Program-made: the position numbers and the translations under genes
Notes under the pieces: model-generated
Seen by the model: only the letters and a program-made list of their open reading frames with translations
Databases searched by the model: none
Told to the model about the DNA's origin: nothing
Source of the DNA: Bordetella parapertussis
GTDB lineage: Bacteria > Pseudomonadota > Gammaproteobacteria > Burkholderiales > Burkholderiaceae_B
Direction of reading: 5' to 3'
Assembly (NCBI GenBank): GCA_945872285.1
Contig: CAMBZR010000040.1
Location: 1-28,506 of the forward strand
Length of the DNA stretch: 28,506 nucleotides
Shown: one piece after another, positions 1-7,890 of the stretch
How the letters are laid out: each line of letters opens with the position of its first letter
Position numbering within the stretch: position 1 is the first letter of the stretch

Positions 1-144
1 CGAAAAGTCATTGCCCCGCCCGCGCTCAAAGCGAGAAATTGACTCTTGCCGTACGCCTGTCAGACGAGCGAGTTTGGCTTGCGTCATGCCCACTTGTTTG
101 CGGCACGCTTGAAGCTCTACACCAAGGTTAAGTAAAATTTTCAT
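1..144 (-). CDS. XRE-family HTH regulator, N-terminal part
   Basis: The reverse complement of the first 144 bases starts with ATG and stays open to the window edge (48 codons, partial). Residues about 19-42 have the pattern of a Cro/C1-type helix-turn-helix: GMTQAKLARLTGV, then QESISRFERGRG, with the typical TQ..LA and the IS.FERG recognition helix. Small regulators of this kind often act as HipB-like antitoxins or as autorepressors, and their partner gene is usually downstream, which here lies outside the window. The start codon overlaps the first of three related palindromes, which supports autoregulation (inference). The downstream partner and the C-terminus cannot be seen, so HipB versus another XRE class is undecided. 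Confidence 0.75.
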   Translation of the reverse strand, partial: MKILLNLGVELQACRKQVGMTQAKLARLTGVRQESISRFERGRGNDFS

Positions 145-163
145 TATGATTTAAAATACATAA
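144..163. promoter_or_regulatory. Operator-like palindrome 1 (imperfect)
   Basis: TTATGATTTAAAATACATAA matches the perfect palindrome at 258-277 at 16 of 20 positions, including both TTATG/CATAA ends. It overlaps the ATG of the divergent XRE regulator, as expected for an autorepression site. Binding is inferred. Confidence 0.45.
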
Positions 164-182
164 TTTTCAATTCAAGAATATT

Positions 183-202
183 TTATGCTTTCAAAATCAT
201 AT
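183..202. promoter_or_regulatory. Operator-like palindrome 2 (imperfect)
   Basis: TTATGCTTTCAAAATCATAT matches the perfect palindrome at 258-277 at 17 of 20 positions. It lies midway in the regulator upstream region. The surrounding DNA is very AT-rich, which raises the chance level, but the shared G and C positions are informative. Confidence 0.45.
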
Positions 203-257
203 CATTAAATAATCAATTTATGTAATATAAAGGATATTGTTCAATAATTTATATTTA

Positions 258-277
258 TTATGCTTTTAAAAGCATAA
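258..277. promoter_or_regulatory. Operator-like perfect 20-bp palindrome
   Basis: TTATGCTTTTAAAAGCATAA is identical to its reverse complement. It overlaps a possible -10 element (TATGCT, 259-264) that has a possible -35 (TTGTTC, 237-242) 16 bp upstream and faces the gene at 312. A repressor bound here would block that promoter. The XRE protein encoded next door is the obvious candidate binder (inference). Confidence 0.55.
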
Positions 278-311
278 ATTAATTAGCAAGATATGCGCTT
301 AAAATAGAGCA

Positions 312-827
312 ATGAACACACACGCTAGCACCACAGACTCTGAATCTGAAGAGCCAACCCAAGAAGCCCCCGTCATCCACGAACCTCGCCTTTGGGCGCA
401 AAAGGGCTGGACAGCGCGTGTGGTTAAAAATGAAGACGACGACGGTTGGGCAGTTGAGATGACCCCAGATGGCCAAGCTGAGCCCGCCTTGATCGGCCCT
501 TGGACAATGGGCCGCGATAAAAAGAACCCCAAACCTTTAGATATCAACGCCTTCAATACGCTGGTCAAAACCGCGTCTGAGGTAGTGCGCCGGCATGAGC
601 AGCACTTAGAAGCCACTCTGCACAAAAAATTGACCGTCACCAAGAACAATCAACAAATCATTGTGGCCTTGGATATCGTCTTAGACGAGGACGACCCTCA
701 CGCACTTTTAAGTGCCTCAGATCTTGACGGCACCGAGTTGGCGCAAATCAAAGTCAAACCTGACTTCAAACTCAACTCAAATAGCGCCCACGCGTGGATT
801 GACAGCAATTACGCGAAGCCAAAGTGA
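312..827 (+). CDS. Conserved-looking hypothetical protein, 171 aa
   Basis: I do not recognise a named family. The ORF starts at ATG 312 and ends at TGA 827. The first about 20 residues are acidic and low in complexity (a Ser/Glu-rich stretch). Residues about 26-60 (RLWAQKGWTARV, then NEDDDGWAVEMT) look like a compact beta-rich motif, followed by a helical segment and a final beta-rich part. There is no signal peptide, membrane segment or cysteine, so it is probably cytosolic. The upstream Shine-Dalgarno is weak (AGAG very close to the ATG). It is divergent from the XRE regulator and shares the palindrome-bearing control region, so it may be co-regulated. The function is unknown. Confidence 0.7.
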   Translation: MNTHASTTDSESEEPTQEAPVIHEPRLWAQKGWTARVVKNEDDDGWAVEMTPDGQAEPALIGPWTMGRDKKNPKPLDINAFNTLVKTASEVVRRHEQHLEATLHKKLTVTKNNQQIIVALDIVLDEDDPHALLSASDLDGTELAQIKVKPDFKLNSNSAHAWIDSNYAKPK

Positions 828-838
828 CGAGGCGAAAT

Positions 839-870
839 CGAGCGCTTTATCGGGTGCAACAAAGCGCTCG
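839..870. terminator. Hairpin between convergent genes
   Basis: CGAGCGCTTT (839-848) and AAAGCGCTCG (861-870) form a perfect 10-bp stem with a 12-nt loop. It lies just after the stop at 827 and before the stop of the facing gene at 888. There is no U-tract on either strand, so it is a non-canonical terminator or simply a 3'-end stabilising stem. Confidence 0.4.
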
Positions 871-887
871 TGGGCGACTAACGAAAA

Positions 888-1457
888 CTAACTAAACAGT
901 TCAACTTTGCCATCAAGAGCCATCAGGCCTAGCTGACTACCCAATTTGGGCTGACGCTTGGCTAACTCTGCTTTGAAGGTCAGCAAGGCGTTTTTATGGG
1001 TTTGGGTTTCGGCAGCAGGCGTTGCAACCGCAGCGTCGCCATACGCAATTTTTGCAGCACCACAGTCACGATGATTCATAACAACTACTTGCTTGATATT
1101 GTGCAACTGAATAGAGGCCGCGAGATTGTCCCAGAAGGTTTCGTGCCAGGCTTTAAAGGCCGGCGCCACCACCCCAATTGAAGCCCCCGCAACGGTAAAT
1201 GCGCTGTACTTGTCAGTGCGTAATGATTTGGTCTCGTACTCAAACACTAAACGTTGAAATCTTGGATCAATACACGACAGGAGGAGTGACTCATAGTCGC
1301 CCGAGGCTGCAAACGACAACTGAGGTGCCAAGAGAGCAGCCAAACCAACACCCGCAGCACCGCGTAAAAAATCACGTCGGCTATGGGTGGGGGACAACAT
1401 ATCTGCACAGCACGAACAGGACAGGCCTGAGTAGGAAGACGAATTCGATGGTGACAT
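888..1457 (-). CDS. Tat-exported beta-carbonic-anhydrase-like protein
   Basis: This 189-aa protein carries the beta-carbonic anhydrase zinc signature: C62-x-D64-x-R66 (SCIDPRF) and H129-x-x-C132 (NHRDC). All three expected zinc ligands and the Asp-Arg dyad are therefore present. Residues 26-50 form a twin-arginine signal (SRRDFLRG, a hydrophobic stretch, then a probable cut after SFA), so the mature protein should fold in the cytoplasm and act in the periplasm. The start is ATG at 1457 because GAGG lies about 7 nt upstream; an in-frame TTG at 1475 and ATG at 1400 are alternatives. The stretch before the arginines is long and contains C14, C16 and C17, which is unusual. The mature part is short for a beta-CA. 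Its enzymatic activity is plausible but unproven. Confidence 0.8.
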   Translation of the reverse strand: MSPSNSSSYSGLSCSCCADMLSPTHSRRDFLRGAAGVGLAALLAPQLSFAASGDYESLLLSCIDPRFQRLVFEYETKSLRTDKYSAFTVAGASIGVVAPAFKAWHETFWDNLAASIQLHNIKQVVVMNHRDCGAAKIAYGDAAVATPAAETQTHKNALLTFKAELAKRQPKLGSQLGLMALDGKVELFS

Positions 1458-1492
1458 GAAAAACCTCGCTAACAAAACAGTTGGGGTAACGG

Positions 1493-1560
1493 TTAGAACT
1501 CTGGATTCTTGGTTCTGGGGCGTAAGGTATAAATTTTGAATTCTAGGTTCTGAGTTCTAA
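1493..1560. repeat. Short mixed repeats upstream of the carbonic anhydrase gene
   Basis: TTAGAACTC (1493-1501) is repeated inverted as GAGTTCTAA (1552-1560). Inside, TTCTTGGTTCTG (1506-1517) recurs directly as TTCTAGGTTCTG (1541-1552). The region lies 36-103 bp upstream of the chosen carbonic anhydrase start and could be a regulator binding region. No known consensus was recognised. The remainder up to the phosphoesterase stop at 1717 holds no gene that I can see. Confidence 0.35.
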
Positions 1561-1716
1561 AGGTAAATATACACCTAAAGAATACTCAATAAAGGTCTGA
1601 GCATGCAACCCTACACGATGTCGTCTGGAGCAAACAAAGGGCTGATGCGAGGATTTGTGTAACTGCCACAGCGAGCTGGTCGCTTAGTCCAAGCAAGTCA
1701 GTGGCATTTAGCCGTT

Positions 1717-2535
1717 TCAGCTGCCAGCGCCCCAAACTAACCTTAGGTAGTGCTGAAGACCCTTAGCTGGATCCCATTGCCGCACATACCCCAGCGAAAC
1801 CTCTTCAAACCTGACGCCATCACGCCAATCAGTGTGCCGCACGTGCAAGTGCCCGCTAATGGCCACTACAGCGCGGTAGCGTACGTGCCAATCATTCGTG
1901 CGCCGCGTCCCACACCAAGGTGTAAAGCGCGGTACGCGCGGGATACGAACCAAATCCTCACGCAACGGAAAATGACTAATCAAAATCGTGCGTGCCTGCG
2001 GGGCAAGCTCACGCTCAAAGCGCGCTTCAGCAGCATCGCAAAGTGTTGCGTTCCATTGGTCCATTGTCTTCATGGCACCAGGTTTGATCGCAACTTCATC
2101 AGAACACACGTTATCGATTTCAGCCGCCCAATCAATCACATTTTCACGGCTGACATGATCAGGCCGAAAGCTGTAGTCGTACAACGTAAACAAGGGCACG
2201 ATCACCTCACCCGTGGGCGGAAACACCACCCAAGGGTCTTCGGGGGTCACTACCCCCAGTCGCCCTGCTGCCTCGACAAGCTCGGCATATTTCATGGGGC
2301 TCGTCATCTGATCTCGACGCCGATCGACTAGCCACAGTTCGTGATTGCCAGGCACCCAAAATACTTTTGCAAATTTTTGAGTGCACAGCGTAAAGGCTTC
2401 GATCAGCAGCTCAGTGCTTTCACAGATATCACCTGCCAAGATCAGCCAGTCTGCAGGATGAGCAGGCAAGGCATGCAAACCTTGTCGATTAGACTCAACG
2501 CCCAGATGCAAATCTGAAATTGCCCAAAGTTTCAT
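1717..2535 (-). CDS. Calcineurin-like metallophosphoesterase
   Basis: This 272-aa protein has the ordered metal-binding motifs of the Metallophos superfamily: D8-x-H10 (SDLHLG), G35-D36, G63-N64-H65-E66, then a histidine in ISHFP and the GHLH motif near the C-terminus. Such enzymes hold two metal ions and hydrolyse phosphomonoesters or diesters. The substrate cannot be read from the sequence. There is no signal peptide, so it is cytosolic. The start is ATG 2535, with MKLWAISDLH giving the usual strand-1 beginning; no clear Shine-Dalgarno is visible. It is divergent from the sugar kinase at 2691 and is a monocistronic-looking unit. Confidence 0.88.
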   Translation of the reverse strand: MKLWAISDLHLGVESNRQGLHALPAHPADWLILAGDICESTELLIEAFTLCTQKFAKVFWVPGNHELWLVDRRRDQMTSPMKYAELVEAAGRLGVVTPEDPWVVFPPTGEVIVPLFTLYDYSFRPDHVSRENVIDWAAEIDNVCSDEVAIKPGAMKTMDQWNATLCDAAEARFERELAPQARTILISHFPLREDLVRIPRVPRFTPWCGTRRTNDWHVRYRAVVAISGHLHVRHTDWRDGVRFEEVSLGYVRQWDPAKGLQHYLRLVWGAGS

Positions 2536-2690
2536 TGTTTATTGGCAAGAACAATACATAAAAATCGGTTGAATGGCACACAAGCCATCCCTTGACCACA
2601 GATTTTCGCACGCAACAGAGGTTTGCGCCCTCCTTGCGGACATCGGCCTGCTCTTGTACTCTTTGGGGACTAATAAAATCTTAAATTCAT

Positions 2691-3674
2691 ATGGTTTTCA
2701 CCACAACACGTCACGAAAAAAATATTGATGTGGTTGCGCTGGGCGAGGCCATGGTTGAATTTAACCAAACCTCACCCGACCAGCCGCAATATTTACAGGG
2801 TTTTGGTGGTGACACCAGCAACGCAACAATCGCAGCAGCACGCGCGGGCGTTCGTACCGCTTACCTGACGCGCCTAGGAGACGACACCTTTGCGCAACAG
2901 CTGCGCCAGCTTTGGCACGCAGAGGGGGTGAACACCGACGGCATCGAAGTCGATGCGCAAGCACCGACCGGTATCTATTTTGTGACCCATGACCCAGAAG
3001 GCCACGCCTTTAGCTACCGGCGTGCAGATTCTGCAGCCAGCAAAATGAACGTCAACTGGCTATCGGGTGCGCCTGCTGCAATCATCGGACGCGCAAAATG
3101 GCTGCATGTATCTGGCATCTCGCTGGCGATTTCTGAACAAGCCTGCAATACCGTGTTTGCTGCGCTCGACATTGCGCGCCGCTCTCGCACCTTGGTGTCC
3201 TTTGATTCAAATCTCAGGCTTAAACTTTGGTCGATTGAACGTGCGCGCATCCATATTGCCAATACAGTCAGTCGCTGTGATTTGTTTTTACCCAGTATCG
3301 AGGATATGACCACGCTCACCGGCTTGACCGATCCCGAGGCCATCACTCGCTGGTCGCACGATCAAGGAGCACCGCGCGTCGTACTCAAACTTGGCGCGCA
3401 AGGTGCGTTAGTGAGCGAGCAACGCTTGCCTGCAGGCGGCAAGGCCGGGCAGCCACAATACGATTCAGTGTTGATACCAGGCCGCAACGTCAGCATGGTC
3501 GATGCTAGTGGCGCGGGCGATTGCTTTTGCGGCAACATCTTGGCCAGACTAACCTTAGGTGATGACTTAGTCACCGCGGCACGCTACGCCAACACGGCTG
3601 CCTCTTTAGCGGTGCAAAATTGGGGCGCTGTCGCGTGCTTACCAACGGCTCAGCAGGTGCAAGCCTACTTGTAA
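2691..3674 (+). CDS. kdgK: PfkB-family sugar kinase, probably 2-dehydro-3-deoxygluconokinase
   Basis: This 327-aa ribokinase-fold protein has an N-terminal substrate region (LGEAMVEF, then GGDTSNATIAAARAG) and the C-terminal PfkB signature DASGAGDCF at residues 271-279, with D277 as the expected catalytic base. The length and the GEAMVEF/GGDTSN motifs fit KDG kinase, which phosphorylates 2-keto-3-deoxygluconate to KDPG. The next gene on the opposite strand encodes KDPG aldolase, which would cleave that product to pyruvate and glyceraldehyde-3-phosphate. This context supports the assignment over fructokinase or ribokinase. The coding 3' ends of the two genes overlap by 10 bp. The start is ATG 2691, without a strong Shine-Dalgarno. 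Confidence 0.85.
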   Translation: MVFTTTRHEKNIDVVALGEAMVEFNQTSPDQPQYLQGFGGDTSNATIAAARAGVRTAYLTRLGDDTFAQQLRQLWHAEGVNTDGIEVDAQAPTGIYFVTHDPEGHAFSYRRADSAASKMNVNWLSGAPAAIIGRAKWLHVSGISLAISEQACNTVFAALDIARRSRTLVSFDSNLRLKLWSIERARIHIANTVSRCDLFLPSIEDMTTLTGLTDPEAITRWSHDQGAPRVVLKLGAQGALVSEQRLPAGGKAGQPQYDSVLIPGRNVSMVDASGAGDCFCGNILARLTLGDDLVTAARYANTAASLAVQNWGAVACLPTAQQVQAYL

Positions 3675-4312
3675 GCCAGCTGCACCGCTTGGCGCGCCAA
3701 GGCTTCGATACGCGTGTAATCGGCTTGAGCTAAAGCGTCCGCCGGCACTAACCACGACCCGCCAACGCATACCACATTGGGCAAGGCTAAAAACTCGCCG
3801 GCGTTTTGCGCGGTAATCCCCCCGGTCGGGCAAAATTGAATGTTCGAAAACGGCCCGTATAAAGCCTTGAGCATCGCCACACCTCCTGCCTGCAGCGCCG
3901 GAAAAAATTTCAAATCGTGATAACCATCCTGTTGAGCTTGCATGATTTCGCTAGCAGTGGCGACACCCGGCAGTAGCGTTAAACCACGCTCGCGGCAGGC
4001 TAGCCCCAACTGCGTGGTGTAGCCGGGGCTGACCGCAAAACGTGCCCCAGCCTCAAGGCAGGCGTCAACATCGCGTGCATTGCATACTGTGCCCGCCCCC
4101 ACAATCGCTTCAGGCACCTCAGCACGAATGACGCGCATGCAGTCAAGCGCGGCAGACGTGCGCAAGGTAATTTCAAGCATACGGATACCACCCGCCACTA
4201 GCGCACGCGCAAGCGGCACGGCTTGCGCGACATCATGCAACACGATAACCGGAATCACCGGTGCGTCTTGCATCACTTGTTTGGCAGTGAGTGAAACGAA
4301 AGACTGCATCAT
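3665..4312 (-). CDS. eda: KDPG/KHG aldolase
   Basis: This 215-aa class I aldolase of the Entner-Doudoroff and sugar-acid pathways cleaves 2-keto-3-deoxy-6-phosphogluconate. The Schiff-base lysine is K135 in HDLKFFPA, and the catalytic glutamate is E47 in MLEITLRT; both sit where the family has them. The phosphate-binding glycines (TGGIT) follow. The gene begins with two ATGs; the first (4312) has AAAGG 8 nt upstream. It lies 28 bp after the ispH stop on the same strand, so it is probably the third gene of fkpB-ispH-eda. Its 3' end overlaps kdgK tail to tail. No edd gene is present in the window. Confidence 0.95.
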   Translation of the reverse strand: MMQSFVSLTAKQVMQDAPVIPVIVLHDVAQAVPLARALVAGGIRMLEITLRTSAALDCMRVIRAEVPEAIVGAGTVCNARDVDACLEAGARFAVSPGYTTQLGLACRERGLTLLPGVATASEIMQAQQDGYHDLKFFPALQAGGVAMLKALYGPFSNIQFCPTGGITAQNAGEFLALPNVVCVGGSWLVPADALAQADYTRIEALARQAVQLAYK

Positions 4313-4340
4313 TTAGCTTACCTTTCTTGCTGACATCGCC

Positions 4341-5324
4341 TTACTCAACGACCTTTCGTGACAAGCCTTTAGGTAGAGGAAACGAAACATTTTCGTGCAA
4401 GCCTTGCATGGTGCGCACCGAGATCGCACCCAAGGCCTTTAAGCGTTCAATGACTTGCTGCACCAATAGCTCAGGCGCCGAAGCACCAGCGGTAATCCCA
4501 ACGCGGCTGCGCCCGACCAGCCAAGCGGGGTCAATCGCCTCGGCGCCATCAATCAGATAGGCCGGTATGCCTTTGCGCTCAGCCACTTCGCGTAAACGAT
4601 TTGAATTTGAACTATTTGCGCTGCCCACCACCAAGACAAGGTCTGACTCGGGCGCCATCACCTTGACGGCATCTTGGCGGTTTTGCGTGGCATAGCAGAT
4701 GTCACTTTTTTTAGGCTCAGCGATTAACGGATATTTTGTTCGTAACGCCGCAGCGACTTCGGCAGCATCATCCACCGACAAAGTCGTTTGAGTCACGAAC
4801 GCGAGTTGCGCTGGATCTTTGACTTGCAACGCAAGAACGTCTTGTACGGTTTCAACCAGATACATGCCATCTTTAGCCTGACCGATGGTGCCTTCGACCT
4901 CAGGGTGTCCCTTATGCCCAATCATGATGATTTCGCGGCCGGCCGCGCGCATGCGCTCGACCTCAATGTGCACCTTGGTGACTAAGGGGCAAGTTGCATC
5001 AAACACCTGTAAGCCGCGACCCTCAGCCTCTTGACGAACCGCTTTTGAAACGCCATGCGCCGAAAACACCACGATGCCCCCAGCAGGCACTTGCTCAAGC
5101 TCTTCAATAAACACGGCACCCTTGGTGCGCAAATCTTCAACGACGTAACGGTTATGGACGATTTCGTGACGCACATAGATCGGTGCGCCGTGCAGTTCAA
5201 GCGCGCGCTCAACGATATCGATTGCACGATCAACACCTGCGCAAAACCCACGGGGTTGCGCCAAGACAATCTCGGCACCCTGACTGGGAAGATTTTTTAA
5301 ATCGACGCTTGAAACAACTGTCAT
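4341..5324 (-). CDS. ispH: 4-hydroxy-3-methylbut-2-enyl diphosphate reductase
   Basis: This is the last enzyme of the MEP isoprenoid pathway, an Fe-S protein that turns HMBPP into IPP and DMAPP. All three cluster-binding cysteines are visible: C28 (PRGFCAGV), C112 (DATCPLV) and C210 ([10 protein letters not shown]), along with the conserved glutamate in HPEVEGT. The length of 327 aa is normal or slightly long for the family. I chose ATG 5324, which overlaps the fkpB stop as TGATG and has AGGGG 7 nt upstream. A GTG one codon earlier (5327) is possible. The tight overlap means it is translated together with fkpB, as in many proteobacteria. Confidence 0.97.
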   Translation of the reverse strand: MTVVSSVDLKNLPSQGAEIVLAQPRGFCAGVDRAIDIVERALELHGAPIYVRHEIVHNRYVVEDLRTKGAVFIEELEQVPAGGIVVFSAHGVSKAVRQEAEGRGLQVFDATCPLVTKVHIEVERMRAAGREIIMIGHKGHPEVEGTIGQAKDGMYLVETVQDVLALQVKDPAQLAFVTQTTLSVDDAAEVAAALRTKYPLIAEPKKSDICYATQNRQDAVKVMAPESDLVLVVGSANSSNSNRLREVAERKGIPAYLIDGAEAIDPAWLVGRSRVGITAGASAPELLVQQVIERLKALGAISVRTMQGLHENVSFPLPKGLSRKVVE

Positions 5325-5800
5325 CACAACACCCCTAGCAGATCAATATCGACACGCAAGGTAATACCCGCTAGCGGATGATTGAAATCGAATAAGGCGC
5401 TTTCATCGCCAAGCTCTTTCAACACGCCCGAATAGCGTCCGCCATTCGGCGCTGTGAACTCAACCATATCACCTGGGGTAAAGCCCGCATCCGCGCCGGC
5501 ATTTTCGGTGAGCATGGCACGCGACACACGCTGAAGCAGGTCAGGATTACGGTCGCCGTACGCCTCGTGCGGCTTCAGTGTATAGCTAAAGCAATCGCCT
5601 TCAGGGTGTCCTAACAAAGGGGTCTCCATCCCTGGCGACCATTGTCCGCCCCCAAGCTGTAAGGTCGCAGGGCGACCTGTGAAAGTATCCATAAAGGTCG
5701 TACCGGCGGCTGGGCCGCTTTCAAGGACGATGCGGTAGTGCAAGGTCAGGTAAGAATCCGCACGGACAACGGGCGGCACGTTTGTAGTTTGATCATTCAA
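5324..5800 (-). CDS. fkpB: FKBP-type peptidyl-prolyl isomerase, SlpA/FkpB type
   Basis: This 158-aa protein shows the FKBP core: YLTLHYRI, then the [13 protein letters not shown] motif, [24 protein letters not shown], and an inserted IF/slyD-like flap ([20 protein letters not shown]) as in SlpA and SlyD. It catalyses proline isomerisation in the cytoplasm and often precedes ispH. The only in-frame start is TTG at 5800, because a stop codon lies three codons upstream. GGTGA sits 6 nt before that TTG. It is divergent from radC, with 51 bp between the starts. Confidence 0.92.
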   Translation of the reverse strand: MNDQTTNVPPVVRADSYLTLHYRIVLESGPAAGTTFMDTFTGRPATLQLGGGQWSPGMETPLLGHPEGDCFSYTLKPHEAYGDRNPDLLQRVSRAMLTENAGADAGFTPGDMVEFTAPNGGRYSGVLKELGDESALFDFNHPLAGITLRVDIDLLGVL

Positions 5801-5851
5801 AATCTGTCACCGTAGCAGGCTTGGCAAAACGCCTATTCTAGAGCCTTCGAG

Positions 5852-6529
5852 ATGACCCTGCGCAACACCATCCCTTTAAATGAACGACCCCGCGAACGAC
5901 TGCTGCAGGCGGGCGCCTCGGCGCTAACGGATGCCGAACTTTTGGCAGTTATTTTAGGCACCGGAACGCGAGGGTTACACGCCATCGATTTAGCTCAAGC
6001 ACTCTTAGTTCAATTTGGTGGAATTCGTCCGCTACTGAATGCCAATAGCCAAGAACTACGAGGCGTCATGGGCCTGGGTGACGCCAGAATTTGTCAGCTA
6101 GCGGCGATTTCGGCGCTTTCAAGGCGCGCGCTCGAAGAAGACCTGAAACGCGATTGCTCCCTCAAGCACCCCACCCAAGTCAAAGCGTATTGCCTGACTT
6201 TGCTGGGGCACGCCTCGGTCGAGCGCTGCGTGGCGCTGTTTTTAGACAATCAGCATCGCTTGATTCAAGCCACTGAGATTTCTTGCGGCACGCTTACCGA
6301 AACAACGATTTACCCACGCGAACTGGTCAAGGCTGGCCTAGCGCACCACGCGGCTGCAGTCATTTTGGCGCACAACCACCCCTCGGGTTGGGCCAAAGCC
6401 AGCAAGGCAGACATTGCTCTGACGCAACAACTCAAGCAATCATTGGCCGTAGTGGATATTGCCCTGCTAGACCACCTGGTGATTGCGGCCAACCAAGTGG
6501 TGTCGATCGCCGAACTCGGTCACTTATAA
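5852..6529 (+). CDS. radC: RadC family JAMM/MPN-domain protein
   Basis: This 225-aa protein has the N-terminal helix-hairpin-helix-like region (LLQAGASALTDAELLAVILGTG) and a C-terminal JAB/MPN metalloprotease-like domain. The zinc motif is complete: E142, H174-N-H176 (HNHPSG), S184 and D187. Despite the historical name, RadC has no proven role in recombinational repair. The residues after HNHPSG (WAKASKAD) differ from the common DPEPS..D version but keep the key Ser and Asp. The gene ends in front of a bidirectional terminator. In many relatives rpmB follows directly; here three other genes intervene. Confidence 0.95.
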   Translation: MTLRNTIPLNERPRERLLQAGASALTDAELLAVILGTGTRGLHAIDLAQALLVQFGGIRPLLNANSQELRGVMGLGDARICQLAAISALSRRALEEDLKRDCSLKHPTQVKAYCLTLLGHASVERCVALFLDNQHRLIQATEISCGTLTETTIYPRELVKAGLAHHAAAVILAHNHPSGWAKASKADIALTQQLKQSLAVVDIALLDHLVIAANQVVSIAELGHL

Positions 6530-6543
6530 AAACGTCGGTAAAA

Positions 6544-6571
6544 AAATAAGACAGCCTGCGCTGTCTTATTT
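6544..6571. terminator. Bidirectional rho-independent terminator
   Basis: AAATAAGACAGC (6544-6555) and GCTGTCTTATTT (6560-6571) form a perfect 12-bp stem with a 4-nt loop. An A-run precedes the stem and T-rich sequence ends it, so it can work on both strands. It sits between the convergent radC and thiolase genes. Confidence 0.88.
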
Positions 6572-6613
6572 GAGCCCGTCGCCGCGACAACCATCCGCGG
6601 CTGAATATGCCGA

Positions 6614-7795
6614 TCAGGCCCTTTCAAAAATCGCAGCAATCCCCTGGCCGCCACCAATGCACATGGTGACCAGTGCATAGCGACCACCGATGCGATGTAA
6701 TTCGTAAATCGCCTTGGTGGTAATGATGGCACCGGTTGCCCCCACAGGGTGGCCCAACGAAATACCGCTACCATTAGGATTTAAGCGCGCTGGATCAAGC
6801 TTGAGCTCTTGGGCCACCGCACACGCCTGTGCAGCAAAAGCTTCGTTCGCTTCAATCACATCCATTTGATCGACTGTCAACCCGGCACGCGTCATGACGG
6901 CTTGGGTGGCTGGCACTGGGCCAATCCCCATAATTTTTGGATCAACACCTGCGTGGGCGTAGGCGACCAGACGCGCTAAGGGTTTGGCACCGCTTGACTT
7001 AAGCGCTTCGCCGCTCATCATCAACACGGCAGCGGCTCCGTCATTAATACCAGAGGCATTGCCTGCCGTTACAGTGCCGTTTTCTTTGACGAACACTGGG
7101 CGCAGCGCCGTCAGGCTTTCAAGCGTCACGTCGGCACGAGGATGCTCGTCGAGCTTAAACTCGACTTCACCTTTGCGCGTTTTGATCACGACTGGCACGA
7201 TTTGGTCGTTAAAACGATTTTCTTTTTGAGCCTGAACGGCGCGGCGATGCGATTCTGTTGCGCAAGCATCTTGCGCTGCACGCGTGATACCAAACTGGTT
7301 GGCAACATTTTCTGCGGTCACGCCCATGTGCATGCGGCCAAATGGGTCATGCAAAGCACCGGTCATCATGTCGAGCACAACCGAATCGCCCATCCGAGCG
7401 CCAAAACGCTGGGTTTGCGACAAATAGCCCGCACGGCTCATAGACTCGGCGCCGCCACCAATGGCCATCTCAGTGTCGCCTAGCAAAATCGACTGAGCGC
7501 TAGACACAATCGCCTGCAAGCCCGAGCCACATAAGCGGTTGACGTTGAAGGCGGCCGAACTTTGCGGCAAACCGCCGTTAATGGCGACCACCCGCGACAA
7601 GTACATATCGCGTGGCTCGGTGTGAATCACATGGCCAAAGGCCAGATGCCCGACTTGCGAGCCGTCAACACCCGAGCGCTGCAGCACCGCTTTGACCACC
7701 GTTGCGCCCAAATCGATGGGGGTAACGTCTTTTAAGCCGCCGCCAAAATCACCGATTGCAGTACGGGCAGCCCCTGTTATCCAGACTTCACGCAT
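6614..7795 (-). CDS. bktB: Acetyl-CoA C-acetyltransferase / beta-ketothiolase (BktB type)
   Basis: This 393-aa degradative/biosynthetic-type thiolase has the nucleophile C89 in NRLCGSG, H349 in GHPVGATG and C379 in CIGGGQG, the canonical catalytic set and spacing. Long stretches (HTEPRDMYLSRV, GDTEMAIGGGAESMSRA, LRPVFVKENGTVTAGNASG) match what I know of Cupriavidus BktB, which condenses acetyl-CoA with acetyl- or propionyl-CoA for polyhydroxyalkanoate synthesis or works in short-chain beta-oxidation. The start is ATG 7795 with AGGAG 6 nt upstream. No phaB or phaC is nearby, so the pathway is open. It is divergent from the LLM monooxygenase. Confidence 0.92.
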   Translation of the reverse strand: MREVWITGAARTAIGDFGGGLKDVTPIDLGATVVKAVLQRSGVDGSQVGHLAFGHVIHTEPRDMYLSRVVAINGGLPQSSAAFNVNRLCGSGLQAIVSSAQSILLGDTEMAIGGGAESMSRAGYLSQTQRFGARMGDSVVLDMMTGALHDPFGRMHMGVTAENVANQFGITRAAQDACATESHRRAVQAQKENRFNDQIVPVVIKTRKGEVEFKLDEHPRADVTLESLTALRPVFVKENGTVTAGNASGINDGAAAVLMMSGEALKSSGAKPLARLVAYAHAGVDPKIMGIGPVPATQAVMTRAGLTVDQMDVIEANEAFAAQACAVAQELKLDPARLNPNGSGISLGHPVGATGAIITTKAIYELHRIGGRYALVTMCIGGGQGIAAIFERA

Positions 7796-7890
7796 GTTGC
7801 GCTCCTAATAGGTTTATGATTTGCTACGATTGTTTACGTGCACGCTAAGTGGTCATAAGCATAACCCGCCCAAACAGCCAAGAGAAACTG

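Noticed and set aside
218..237. Possible fourth palindrome copy in the XRE control region
   Set aside because: It matches the perfect copy at only 13 of 20 positions in very AT-rich DNA, close to chance.
6283..6549. Overlapping 88-codon frame at the end of radC
   Set aside because: It overlaps the intact JAMM domain of radC in another frame and has no independent support.
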